Made by a program: the position numbers and the translations under genes. The notes beneath the pieces are model-generated. The model did no database searches. It saw only the letters and a program-made list of their open reading frames with translations, and was not told where the DNA came from. DNA of 64,000 nt, from assembly GCA_026874595.1 (NCBI GenBank), contig CM049318.1:49752750-49816749 (forward strand), written 5' to 3'. This DNA comes from Sipunculus nudus (taxonomy: Eukaryota; Annelida; Sipuncula; Golfingiida; Sipunculidae). Of the stretch, positions 46,698-58,769 are shown piece after piece (position 1 is the stretch's first letter; the number at the start of each line of letters is the position of its first letter).

Positions 46698-46751
46698 ACA
46701 CGACCACCCCGCCAACACGACCCTTTTCGCTGGTTCCAAAGGTGGTCGTGT
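46698..46751. repeat. 11-bp perfect inverted repeat next to a C12 run
   Basis: ACACGACCACC (46698-46708) and GGTGGTCGTGT (46741-46751) can form a hairpin with a 32-nt loop. A run of C precedes it at 46685-46696. Confidence 0.6.
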
Positions 46752-47860
46752 AAGCGAGTATTTCACTGTAACATGTTTGCCTGAAGAATATCTTATGCAT
46801 GATCTTGCTCATTTCCTGACTATTTTGCCAGATTTTACTTTACTTTATAGTAAGACAAACACATTTTCGTTTAGGAACTCTCAGTGGCTATCCTTCACAT
46901 TATAGAGAGGTTATAGACCGGAAACGCTCCCATGTGACAACAAATTACAGGCTTCAATATGGTAACAGTATCTCCCTTGCGTCTGCACAAGATTCTAAGG
47001 AAAGAATGAAGATATGTTTGCTTAATTTGAGTAATAACAGCCCATGACGTCACATTTACGTCAGGCCTATGTGTCACTTCATAGACCAAAGACCAGTGGT
47101 AAACACAGCTTGCTCTATCTCTTTGACTTGTCCTCTCACCTTTTTCAACCAAGTGATGTAGCATACTCTGTCCATCGCTCAAAACTCTACTGTTACGCAG
47201 TATGTCGACAACATTTAATCGAGCCTAATGATAAGTCAAAGTAACTATTTACTGATAGAAGTTTTAATTCCACAGATCAAGATACAAACCAAATCAAAAA
47301 TGTTACTTTTACTATTTTCCGATATAATCAGCGATTTATAATAAAAATAACATAACCTGTTTCAGGCTGATTAAAAAATATAAAAAAAATCAAACCATCT
47401 CTCAGCTGTCGTTTTGAATTATCTTTCGACTTCAGCGGTCACTAACACAAAATTTTTTCACCACCTGCATGCCCCATCAAACACACACACGTACCTTTGT
47501 CCCCTAGTGTGGGTAATTTATTATTGATGGGGTTAATGGATTTCAATTTTTCTTTCGTCTACTCCAAAAAGGAATCCAATAAACGTCGGCAGTAAATTAT
47601 AAGCTGGAAATCCAGTTATTAAAAGCGGCAGAGAAAGAATGGAAAATACGCCTCATTTATGAAATAAAACCAATATAATACTATACCTTGCTAAAACATC
47701 CTAACAGGGAAGACGCGGAAGTTTAAAAGACAAGATAATAAAACCATGTATTTGTAGGACAATCTTAGAATGATTTGACCCTTAGATATCTTGAATTATT
47801 CAGCGCTGGTGAGCCCTGTAGCTGTTATATGTAACAGTCATGAAGTAGGGTCCACATTGT
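46752..47860. other. Non-coding stretch
   Basis: No gene or repeat is recognised. Open frames on both strands near 46895-47244 overlap each other and have no splice support. Confidence 0.4.
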
Positions 47861-48292
47861 CTGAATCCGATTGCATGTCCGAGTCCTTCAGGTTTAAGTT
47901 CAAGTGCACCCATTTCGAGTCCGAGTCAATATTATTATAAATTGAAACTGGAAAATTTGAGATTATCCTTTGTTTTTTTTTGTAAGTTTATTTACACACT
48001 TTTACATTTATCTAGAAATTCAGAGTTAGAGCTTCGTAATATACATAACCGTTTTTCTAATTATTATGTTAAAAGTTCGCACATGTATATTACCTTTCGT
48101 ATTATTTGACAGAGCTTTTTTTTCTACCGGACTGGAGATGTTCTTAGCCTAATGTCTTTAGTCCTTACCTCCGAGTCCGAGTACAGGTCTGAGTCCAGGA
48201 AGTGCGAGTCCAAGTCTGAATCCAAGTCTCTAAAAAGGTGGACCCGTGTCCAAATTCGAGTCCAAGTCCGGACTCGAGTCCTACATCACTGA
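47861..48292. repeat. Two clusters of GAGTCC/AAGTCC hexamers
   Basis: TCCGAGTCC, AAGTCC and GAGTCCAAGTCC words cluster at 47870-47930 and again at 48170-48285, separated by AT-rich sequence. They look like a degenerate 6-bp repeat split by an insertion. The Thr-Trp/Glu-Ser-Gly-Leu-rich minus-strand frame is a by-product. Confidence 0.6.
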
Positions 48293-48769
48293 GTTGTATA
48301 ATTCGGAGAAATTGTTTTAAATGTGCACGAGGTCTTCCCATGTCAAGGATCTCAGCCACAGCTCCAGCTTGAGGCCCATCAATGTTTCTGATTTTACGGT
48401 TTTATATTGTGCTCCTGACGTTTGAAATAAACATATAATTACTCACACGGAGTATAAACAATTAGTTTTCTTATTTAGCGAAACCGCCTTTGTGCTAATA
48501 AAAAAGCAATATCACATAAAAACCATGAGTCCCGCTGGGCTCTAATTTGTTTTCACGGTAGTCGGTTTCAGTTATTGGTAGTTTTATCACTTTACTAGAA
48601 TGATGCATTTCGGTAACCTGTTCACGGATATTGAAATAATGATTACTAATAGTAACAGGCCGAGTAATACAATGCCATTTAAAAATCATGCGTACTACAA
48701 ATACATAGTTTTTACCAGCTTTACATACAAGCAGACAGCAGATACCGCACTCTATCAAAGTATATATAT

Positions 48770-48773
<4 letters not shown>

Positions 48774-48809
<36 letters not shown>
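48774..48809. repeat. (TA)n microsatellite
   Basis: A TA tract of about 36 bp preceded by a shorter TA run at 48761-48769. Confidence 0.95.
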
Positions 48810-48812
<3 letters not shown>

Positions 48813-49700
48813 CTGAAAACGTTAATTGTTAAATAACGTTCACGTTTATTTTAAGGCCTTTTGATTTTATCCTTCTAGCATGGAAATAATCAAGTATATT
48901 CCCAGTTACATCTAGCTGTCTGCAGCTTTCAATAAAGTATATCTTTACTGGTATCTCCTTTATCCCGAGAAAAAAAATCACCGAAAAAAAGATTAAGGAA
49001 GAGATGACTCAAAATCGTATTTTCACAATTTTTACTGTTTAATAAATTAACACAATTCTATTTAAGTTTGCGCTTCAGTCAGAACCAAACATGGTACGAT
49101 TGTTCTCTACTTGTCTGTTCTGTTATGAAATACCATATTTCGAAATGAGTAGCAGAAAATATAAAAGACTGGAAATTTGACTAAGCGGACTAAAGTAGTC
49201 TGCGGAAGTATAACGGCATCGGTGGGCAGTTTCAATCATCTGAGGGCGTCCCAGGGGCGACTCTTGAAATCGTTTTTTGCAGCAGTAATTCACCCTGGGC
49301 CACAATTGCATTTCCTTATCCATTTGTTTTCTTTTCGGTATTATTTTCCGACTGGAAGAAAAAGTGTCCTGCTGTACCGTCGTGTTTGTATAACATAGTA
49401 TTTTTTCTTATTCGCCGTAAATGTGTTTTCGAGTAACAAGAGCTCTATCATTCCATGTAAATATTATCAACTTGAGCTGAATTGAAGCTACAATACCTGT
49501 CAGTTATATAACCGACACCGATGAGGCCTTATTCCTGTTGCTTATTTGATTCAAACTCCTCTAAGCTGATCCTGTCAAATGCCCAATGAGTTGAAAATTT
49601 TGCATTACGACAAGCTAACGCAAAAACGACAAGTAACAAAACTTTCTAAGAGCCTATACTTATGTACTATTACACTACATACTAATAATGAAAAAAAATA
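48810..49700. other. Non-coding stretch
   Basis: Overlapping short frames on both strands at 49123-49398 have no splice or domain support. No repeat is recognised. Confidence 0.4.
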
Positions 49701-49707
49701 ATATATG

Positions 49708-49763
<56 letters not shown>
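49701..49763. repeat. (TA)n microsatellite
   Basis: A TA tract of about 60 bp with two G interruptions. Confidence 0.95.
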
Positions 49764-49765
<2 letters not shown>

Positions 49766-49930
49766 CTGTGAGTCATTCTAAAATCTTTTTTTTTCTTGTC
49801 ATTGGATCATAGTAAAACGACAACATTGCAAATACTGAACTCTCTATTTTTTAATGCGCGGAACTGATATTATTTCCGATGACATATACTCTACCTGTAA
49901 TTAATGTTTTTTTGTGTCATTTAAGTAGAC

Positions 49931-49988
<58 letters not shown>
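49931..49988. repeat. Compound (TA)n(GA)n microsatellite
   Basis: About 11 TA units (49931-49952) switch directly to about 18 GA units (49953-49988). Confidence 0.95.
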
Positions 49989-49991
<3 letters not shown>

Positions 49992-50466
49992 GTGAAACCC
50001 CGTTGTTTCGAGCTCGCTTAAATCGAATAACAGCTTTTGTCGAAGTTTCATGCTTATTACTACATAAAAACCTACAAGTTTCAAGTGATTTACACGCAGT
50101 GTGTAAGATATTAGCCCCGGGAAAAAATGGGAACTTGAGATGCATGGATCGATAGAGGTAAGTTCATTCTAAAAAAACTTTATTAAAACGTCAGATATAT
50201 GGGGGAACTATGGAAAATGACACCTGTAGGTCACACTAGGTAATATTCCCACTCCCAAAGAGGGCATTTCTATGCATGGCGACATGGGACTTGCGTAACA
50301 ACGATTGAATGCTACCACCGTTAATTATAGTATAGTACAGGTGCGCGTTTCAGATCTAGTCTTTGCATTGAATTTGATAAGACATTTGTTACGGAACCTA
50401 ATATAAACAGTCACGTAGTCGTGACGAGCCTAAATTTTGTTATGGAGATAAAAAAATATCAGATTC

Positions 50467-51233
50467 TGTAACACTAATCAGCGTGAAATGTCTAGGGGAA
50501 TGAAGAAAGAAGTCAGTGGTTTTTTTTAACAAAAAACTATAATTTATTCTTAAAACAACCCTAACATTACAATACACTAAATCAATACAATTACACAGTA
50601 CAACTACAGTAGAACAACAAATCAATACAATCACACAGCATAATAAACAAAGTGCACAGTACCTGGATACCACCACTGTCACAGCGACAAGTCCTTTAAA
50701 ATGTATAAGCCGGATGAACAATTCACACAAATCTTCTCAGAGAGTAATAGTCCAATGTAATCACAAAATCAATCTACTGTAATTCAAAAGTGAAATCCTG
50801 GCAGTGATCCGAAAGGTAAACGTAAGACTATATAAAATCCGTAACAAATTTAGAAGAAAAGCTATAACTGAAGTAAAGGTCCACGCTTCTGTGTCCGCTG
50901 GAATATTCTCTCACCTCTTCTCTCTGCTCTAAAAACACAGCCACTATTTATAACCTTTCATCAGAAAACTCTAGAAAATTCCCTTCACAACAATCGAAAA
51001 GAACAATACACGTGCATAGACATGAACATTCGAGACAGGCACGGCAGCGAGATGTTACACTCCGCGAGAGTTCAACCAGTACGGATTAAACCGAACTTGC
51101 AACACCCGGCCAGCGAGAAAGCCCCGGACTAGCATGACCGCTGTGTTTACACGTCAGACGCCTCGTGTGGGCCGGGCTATGCCGCTATACACATGTAAGA
51201 CCACTGCATACAATAAAAGAGACATCTGTAACA
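50467..51233 (-). mobile_element. LTR-like repeat, copy 2
   Basis: On the minus strand it begins TGTTACAGATGTC at 51233 and ends GTGTTACA at 50467 (767 bp). It aligns with 39417-40210, sharing GGTTGAACTCT, GGAATTTTCTAGA, a TATA box, GAATATTCCAGCGGACA, TTTAAAGGACTTG..GTCGCTGTGACAG and TTTTAAGAATAAATTATA. Divergence is appreciable, so the two inserted independently or long ago. No internal coding region is attached. Confidence 0.65.
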
Positions 51234-51351
51234 CGTTACATTAAACATACGTTCGCACACGCATATGCACAAATATTAAAAAAAACTTGGATTCAAGCAT
51301 TTAATAATCCCCATTTACATCTTATTCCTAAACCTTGCCGAAATATACTTA

Positions 51352-51665
51352 CCAGACACTTTTTTACCGTTCGCTCTCTTAATCTGTCTAGACCACTTCT
51401 TATAGAACTCTCGGCATTTTTTAATGGAAGCGCTAAAACAATATGAAAGCCTTCTCATTCCCAGGCGGGACTCGTGTCTGTATCCCTGCATCGAGCGATT
51501 TATCAAATCTACGTGTTCAGGCTTGCGTCTGCGTCCGACGCAACTGGAAACACGTCCGTTATTTACTACGCCATCGGTTTTTATCGAATCAATCGGACGC
51601 ATTTTATCGCATTCACCATTTGAAATGTGGTTTACATTTAACAGATAGGTAAGGTATATAGTGTC
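51352..51665 (-). CDS. Weak candidate internal exon (unidentified)
   Basis: The minus-strand frame runs through about 100 codons to a strong donor consensus (GTGTCTG followed by GTAAGTATA, exon edge about 51352). The translation is basic near its end, with GMRRLSYCFSASIKKCREFY followed by KKWSRQIKRANGKKVS. A methionine within it (MRPIDSIKTDG) could be a start. The upstream acceptor is unclear, and three other frames are also open because this segment is CpG-rich, which weakens the case. No domain is recognised. The left limit is approximate. Confidence 0.25.
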
Positions 51666-51699
51666 CCAAGCCTGTGTTGCGGGTATTGTCATAGTTCTT

Positions 51700-53707
51700 G
51701 CTACTCCGGAAGTAGCAAATTCGCATTGAGTACATAAGCTACTTCAAGTGGGTTTCGTTATAGAATATATAATTTTATATCACCTATTTATGATGAGATA
51801 ATATTAATAGTTATTATAAATTCAAAAACATAATAACGAGTAGATGGTCTTTGATTATATATAATTGCAGAACTTAACGCTGACAACTTTAGAATGTCAC
51901 AGGAGAGTAATCAATCGAATATTCGAATATATTCTATATTTAATCTATCATTTATTAATATTTAATCGTGGGTAAGTAATCGTTTTTGATAAAAAAAAAT
52001 GACCAGCCACAGAAGTTTTCATCATTTTTAAATCAGCATTGTATTTATTAATAATCTCAAAATAATTATCAGTCTGTCCAAAATATTTTTTTTCTAATTT
52101 AAAAGTGAAGCAGCTCTTATGGCTCTTAATTTTTATTAGTTACATGTAAAATAAACACTTGATTAGAAATTTCATAAGCTTCACAAATTATAATATTATT
52201 ATGACATCAAAAAGAAGATATTTATTTATTTTTACGCCACGTCTCAGGTTTAACTGCTAACAGTACTCATTATATTCTTATGAGTACATTTTGAGTACTC
52301 AGAACTCGTACTCGAGTACTGTCATAAAGTAGTTAAAATACACGTACTTGTACTCGACTACTTTATAAATACTCAGTACTTGTACTCGAGTACTTTCATT
52401 GTACTCGGACCCAACTCTGGATATCTGCACCATGTGATATAACACGGGGCAAGGGATATAGCACACGAAATTTGTTCAAGTTTGCGATGAGCAGTACCAG
52501 CTGAGTATCTGATGAGGGGGTGAGGTATGTTAAAGAGGTCTATTCCGTTCTGATGTCTTTTAATTAAAGATAATAACACCAACCTCCTCAGGTTAGCTGG
52601 TTGTCAGCTTAATTAAATATAAATCCTTAAAAGCCTTTTTCCTTGATATTTCTGTTTTTTGAAAGTTATGGATAACTTTCTACCTACATTTCTCAGCTTA
52701 TTTAGATTTATTAAAATCCTAGAATATTATCATGCATTTCTATACCAAATCATTGAAACGCTTGAATCCTAGCTCTGAATGACTGTTTAGAATAACAGTG
52801 CCTCCTTTCATATTGTGGGCGCAAATATAAAAAGAAGGCATATAATACCGTTTATGCAATGTATAATTATAAAATGTTGAGTTGGATATCCAAAAATGAA
52901 TGACGTAAATGATAACAAAAACATATGATGATTAACATGGGACTGGTCTTAAGAAGCTGTATTATCACGCATATATTCGGTAAAACCTGCATCTTAATTA
53001 AGGAAATGTCTTCTTAAACGTTCTACGTCTTTGTTATTTAACTTTGTAATCCGATTTATTTAAATTATAAAGGACTTCTGTAAAAAGTGGGAACTTCATA
53101 TATTGGTCCTAGTTATGGTATGAAATGATATATAATAAACAAGTCTGCAAAAATCTTTTTCATGAATAATGAACAACATTTCAAGTGATCGAACCCGAAA
53201 TTCCAGCTGCCAATAAAAAATCCAGCAACAGGCGTGTTTCAGCAACGTACGCGAGTTATTTGATCCGTTCAAATGCCTTATTGCTTAGGAATGAAATAGA
53301 CGTGAGGGCGTACTTGTCAGAGGCTTAATAGTCTGAGGACGCACAACAGTAATCTGAACTATACATGCATTTAAACAGAGAGAGAGACGGAAAGACAAGA
53401 CAGAGCGACAGTGGGAACGGATTTGATGCAAATATGTTTACTTATATTCAAATATTTCTTTATGATATAATAATATAACAACTCGCCCTATGCAGAAACT
53501 TGAAATTTCTTTAAAACATATAACCTATAATTATACCAGTTTATCTTATCACCCCCTTTCTGGCAAATGGGATATGCAGAAATAGTTATTGTGAGAGGAA
53601 ATTATTCACAAGACTCATTGCATTGATCGCAGGTGTTTATCTGTTACCTTTCTTTGGATCACTGTATTTAATTCAAGCTGGTCAATACCCGATTGATTTT
53701 GTTTCAG
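51700..53707. other. AT-rich non-coding stretch with GTACTCGAGTAC-type palindromes
   Basis: At 52283-52402 the words GAGTACT, ACTCGAGTACT, GTACTTGTACTCGA recur at least six times; several are self-complementary around CTCGAG. The rest is AT-rich with no recognised feature. Confidence 0.5.
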
Positions 53708-53798
53708 TGAGGTGTGCACCAAAGGATCTACAAGGACTTGGATACGAAGTATAATAGGCCTAAACGACGAGGAGACAGACGCTGGCATGTTAATCGTG
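53708..53798 (+). CDS. Candidate 91-bp internal exon (unidentified)
   Basis: An acceptor with pyrimidine tract (TTGATTTTGTTTCAG) is followed by 91 open bases and a strong donor (ATCGTG then GTGAGTACC). One frame is open throughout, read after one phase base as E-V-C-T-K-G-S-T-R-T-W-I-R, then SIIGLNDEETDAGMLIV; it ends on a codon boundary. The acidic-polar composition looks protein-like. No family is recognised, and neighbouring exons of the same gene were not located within reach. Confidence 0.35.
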
Positions 53799-54112
53799 GT
53801 GAGTACCCAACTTATTTTATTTACACAGACCCTGTCTGACATACACTGCCCTAATTGTGTAAATTATACAAGGATACAATCTGTTAAACTTCAAGGATAC
53901 ACTCTATTAAAAACTATTCTCCCAAACGGCGAGCGTCGTGTGCGCTGTCTCGGCAGGCTAACAAATGCATTAACATGTTAAATAATTTATTTTATATCAA
54001 AATATTTGTTCTAGTTCATTATTGCTGAATACAACTTTTTGCAAGGAAAACCATCTTTGCAAACAAACTGCAAACTGCAAAATTGTTTTACATGATGTTA
54101 TGGTTCTGCGTG

Positions 54113-54260
54113 TGAGAAAACACAGTCCACGTGTGTCTGTTTATCATAACAAGACTGTGTGACCGTAGCCCCACATTTTATAAAGCGACAACTCCCAAAC
54201 AAGGAGAGGAAACAGGAACAATGTAACACAGCAGAATCACCAGTGCGAGCTTGAAAAATC
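54113..54260 (+). repeat. Member of a three-copy repeat, copy at 54.1 kb
   Basis: AAACACAGTCCACGTGTGTC, TTATCATAACAAGACTGTGT and GTGACCG match the copies at 12.7 kb (minus) and 24.1 kb (plus). It runs directly into the 50-bp minisatellite. Confidence 0.55.
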
Positions 54261-55525
54261 TTTATTTGTGATGTTGCTTGGAACAGCTACCAGGTGACAT
54301 GCACGTACAGTTCATGTTTTGTTTGTCTTGGTACGGCTACCAGGTGACATGCACGTACAGTTCATGTTTTGTTTGTCTTGGTACGGCTACCAGGTGACAT
54401 GCACGTCCAGTTCATGTTTTGTTTGTCTTGGAACGGCTACCAGGTGACATGCACGTCCAGTTCATGTTTTGTTTGTCTTGGAACGGCTACCAGGTGACAT
54501 GCACGTACAGTTCATGTTTTGTTTGTCTTGGTACGGCTACCAGGTGACATGCACGTACAGTTCAAGTTTTGTTTGTCTTGGTACGGCTACCAGGTGACAT
54601 GCACGTACAGTTCATGTTCTGTTTGTCTTGGTACGGCAACCAGGTGACATGCACGTACAGTTCATGTTTTGTTTGTCTTGGTACGGCTACAAGGTGACAT
54701 GCACGTACAGTTCATGTTTTGTTTGTCTTGGTACGGCTACCAGGTGACATGCACGTCACGTTCATGTTTTGTTTGTCTTGGTACGGCTACCAGGTGACAT
54801 GCACGTCACGTTCATGTTTTGTTTGTCTTGTTACGGCTACCAGGTGTCATGCACGTACAGTTCTTGTTTTGTTTGTCTTGGTACGGCTACCAGGTGTCAT
54901 GCACGTACAGTTCATGTTTTGATTGTCTTGGTACGGCTACCAGGTGACATGCACGTACAGTTCATGTTCTGTTTGTTTTGGTACGACTACCAGGTGACAT
55001 GCTCGTACAGTTCAGGTTCTGTTTGTTTTGGTACGACTACCAGGTGACATGCAGGTCCAGTTCATGTTTTGTTTGTCTTGGTACGGCTTCCAGGTGTCAT
55101 GCACGTCCAGTTCATGTTTTGTTTGTCTTGGTACGGCTACCAGGTGACATGCACGTCCAGTTCATGTTCTGTTTGTTTTGGTACGGCTACCAAGTGACAT
55201 GCACGTACAGTTCATGTTCTGTTTGTTTTGGTACGGCTACCAGGTGACATACACGTCCAGTTCATGTTTTGTTCGTCTTGGTATGGTTACCAGGTGACAT
55301 GCACGTCTAGTTATTTGCGACGTTGCTTGGTACTGTAACCAGTGGACATGCACCTCTAGTTCATGTTTTGTTTGTTTTGGTACGGCTACCAGGTGACATA
55401 CACGTCCAGTTCATGTTTTGTTCGTCTTGGTACGGTTACCAGGTGACATGCACGTCTAGTTATTTGCGACGTTGCTTGGTACTGTTACCAGTGGACATGC
55501 ACCTCTAGTTCATGTTTTGCACCAC
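54261..55525. repeat. 50-bp minisatellite, over 20 units, with a duplicated variant block
   Basis: The 50-bp unit contains TTCATGTTTTGTTTGTCTTG, GTACGGCTACCAGGTGACAT and GCACGTACAG. Units differ by a few substitutions (ACAG/CCAG/CACG, CTTG/TTTG). From about 55250 a variant block with TTATTTGCGACGTTGCTTGG and ACCAGTGGACATGCACCTCT appears twice (about 55250-55370 and 55400-55519). A related TTATTTGTGATGTTGCTTGG also opens the array at 54261. Open frames through it have a 50-bp periodicity that shifts frame each unit, so they are not genes. Confidence 0.95.
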
Positions 55526-58240
55526 TTATCCAGCCCAAAGCAAGAATATTTCCACTTGTTTACAGGGGCAGACAAACGATTTCAGAATGAAATATAAGAC
55601 GATACCTAAATATCTTAAGGCGAAAACACTATACGTCATGTATATTTAACAGACATTATTTATAAAGGTCAATTTGAAAATCTTATAAGATAAATAACGT
55701 GAGATAAGGGACTTCACTGAAGGAACGTTCCTGTCACTTACTAAGACCATGCACTTATTCTTATATTACTTCTATAGACCAGTTGTTACATTATGTTTCA
55801 GAATTATTTGTTTATGCCAATCGGTGTCTTTTGTATGGTGTTAATGCAAGGGTTCGTTCTAGTGAAGCTATAATCACCCATATACCCCAAATGTATTGTC
55901 ATCTTCACAACAGAACAAATTTGTTTTGTCAACCTGATGTCAGTTTCATCTGAAGAATTTACCAACTGGTTTTTGACATATAGCACAAGGTCGGCGGGAC
56001 AGTTAAACATACTAATCTATGACCTGTTCTTGATTAGACCTATAAGTTCCAGACAGATAATGATATATTATTTTGATATATTAACTACCAAGCTTCTACG
56101 TAGAACAGTCCTGATCCTTTCACACTCACGTATCTATTAGGACCTTGGGGGGATCAGTTTTAACAATTTTGTGACAGTATAATCTACAGTAAAATATTGT
56201 TGTCTCAGCAACAAGACACTATTTAATAAAACAAGAAATTTTACATGTGTATACAGACGAGCCCACTTTGTGTCATATCGGTTAATAGAAAATCCCGTTT
56301 ATTGTCACATAAATCTGAAATCCCAAACCATTTCCTATATAAACAATGGTAAATCTGACCGTTTAATATCATGGAATATTGTCATAATCCCGTTTATTGT
56401 CATGCTTGGAACCCTTGGCAGTGATACCAGTTCGCAGTTAATATCACATCAAACGCCGAGACGGTGATCAACGAGGCCAAGCGCCTGTAATCGGTCAGGC
56501 GTACCAAACGTTAGTGCGGCAGGCAAGTGTAGTGATGCATGCTGGTCATTCCCCGCCTCTTAGCTAATTAACATCTGAAGATAACAAGGTAATCCAGATC
56601 ATTGAGTTTCTTCGTACGTTAACAAGGACGATGTTTGCGATCACATATCATTCATAATGAACTCCTGGCCTTTGAAAGGCCGCGGTTTACACCTCAGTGA
56701 CGTTTCGCAGAGATGATATGAAGCTCAAACAAGTAAACATAAAAGCCAGAAACTGAACGTGCTTAAGCTCGCCCTTTGTCCGAGTGCCTTCAAGCTCAGG
56801 GACGGTTTGCAGGTTCAGATATACAGTACTGAATGAAAGGTGTGTATTTGCTTAGCTGAAAACATAAAAGTAACTACAACTTCATTGCCATTGCTTGTAT
56901 GCTTTAGCGTAAGTTTCTTGTTTCAACCTCAGTAACAGAAAGGTTATATAATATAGATTAGAATGATTGAGAGAATGGTTTACAATATGGAGAGAATGAT
57001 TGACAATTTTACATTTCCTCTGAACTGGTGGCTAAGAAGACGGGGTTGACCATTATAACAATGTATAGTTTATGACCTTACTTTCTGGCGATGTGAGTCC
57101 ATATCACTATCGAACCATGTAACCACATATCTCCCCATGGATTATTTCTACATAACACGCCTAAAATACCGCTCGTAAAACATACTTTAATCCCACGCTG
57201 TAGTGACCCTGATCTCACCGGCTATACATAAAGTGTAATAGGTTTTACACGGAGCTTAAAATGTCAATATCCCCGAAAACTAAATAACGGCAATGCACAG
57301 CTAAGGAGCTAATATTTTCATTACTATTTGCTTTAAGTGCTGTATATATTGATATGCATGTGTATTTCACAGTGGTGTTACTATGATTATAACGTCCAAA
57401 CTCCGAATCCCAATTCCTAATTAAGAGAATTAACTTGTGTGGATATTAATTCATTTACATGGACATATAGAAAACAGAAATAAATTAATTTGTTGACCAC
57501 TGCTTCATTTATCAATCATTTGACTGGTATTGCCGATATAGCTGTTCAAAGGCTGACATTAAGGTAACCTCATAAAGGTTTATGATTTGTTTTACTTGAA
57601 TTAACGACTATGCGTGTTATCTATCTTATATTTATTTGTAACTTATGATCAGTTGCACAATATTTTGTATTATAATTATGATGTAAATACAAGAGACCTA
57701 TGACGTTTGAAATCAGGGTAGAGCAGCTAACTTGTCGTTTTCATACCAGAGCTGAGGCAGTCTGGCCGATACAGACATGCCTGGCTGATTTAAACCTCTA
57801 TAACTGGGCCGCGATATGAACTAGGTATCTGGCGTCCTATCGCGTGGGCCGGGGTACTTGTATTCCATTGCTGTTATGCCCGGTATTTTCCATTTTTTTA
57901 AATATCCTGTAACATATGACCCGGGTGAATGCTCAGGATTGAGTCTCAGGTTTGCCGCTTATGATTTACGTTCATAAAGCCCAGAAAATGATTGCGCCAA
58001 TAACTGCTCTGTCACGGAAACATGGCGAACCCCATAGTTGTCCGTTTGATGCACTACCTGCTGCATTCAGGAGCTTAGGCGGAAACCAAAATGACGAATA
58101 TGAAGAGGCGCCGGTTATCCACGTTATTTGTTCCACGAAAATCTGCTTGTGAATTGTACATGTGGCCGAAATTAGTTTGTTGTGTCAGAAGAACTACGTG
58201 CCTCTGATGCACTGCATCAGACTGCGCTGTAATTTGGGTG
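55526..58240. other. Non-coding stretch
   Basis: No repeat array or mobile-element end is recognised. GCGCCTG...CAGGCG near 56481-56500 is a short inverted repeat. A 66-codon frame at 57952-58152 has no splice support. Confidence 0.4.
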
Positions 58241-58548
58241 CTATATAATGACACCCGCCGCTCGGTTTCCAACGGACAGGCCATTCATCTTTAAACTACA
58301 GAACCGAGAGCTCTGGAATGATATATATCCCCTTTTGATTTCCTCCCCGGTATAGTGTATGATGAGGAACGGTGGGTCTTCCCTACCAGCCAGGTAATAT
58401 CCCTCGACCAGGGGAAGGCTGTACAACACAGGGTCCATTATAATGTTGACATTTGGATGCGATGAAACCGGGACCTTATTCCGAGTTTTGTATTTTTGTC
58501 CTTCAACAAGGTTTGCTCTTGCTATAAATATGAGCTGTTTGTTATTTT
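58241..58548 (-). CDS. Weak candidate terminal exon or ORF (unidentified)
   Basis: The minus strand is open for about 102 codons to TAG at 58241, from an upstream in-frame TAA near 58551. The translation has ordinary protein composition, with PVSSHPNVNIIMDPVLYSLP followed by LVEGYYLAGREDPPFLIIHY and TGEEIKRGYISFQSSRFC. A methionine (ATGGACCC) is at 58438. AACAAACAG just after the upstream stop could be a poor acceptor. It has no recognised domain, and chance open frames of this size occur in this window. Confidence 0.2.
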
Positions 58549-58712
58549 ATAAATGACAGACCGTTGATCTAAAAAGCGCGTTCTGTCAGCGTGAACTATT
58601 TCAGCCGATGTAAAATTGTGCACATTGATGGATTCTGTGAAAAATATACACTATCGTTTACAAACTGTCATATTACCCTGGCGATTATTTTATTCCTACT
58701 TTGACTAAATAT

Positions 58713-58747
<35 letters not shown>

Positions 58748-58769
58748 TAGAGGGCGAGAGAGAGAGAGC
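58713..58769. repeat. (GA)n microsatellite
   Basis: About 57 bp of GA repeats interrupted by CGATAG and GGC. Confidence 0.95.

Noticed and set aside
54719-55508. Series of frames with repeating peptide (CFVCLGT.., VRLPGDMHV..)
   Set aside because: Products of the 50-bp minisatellite; the frame shifts every unit.
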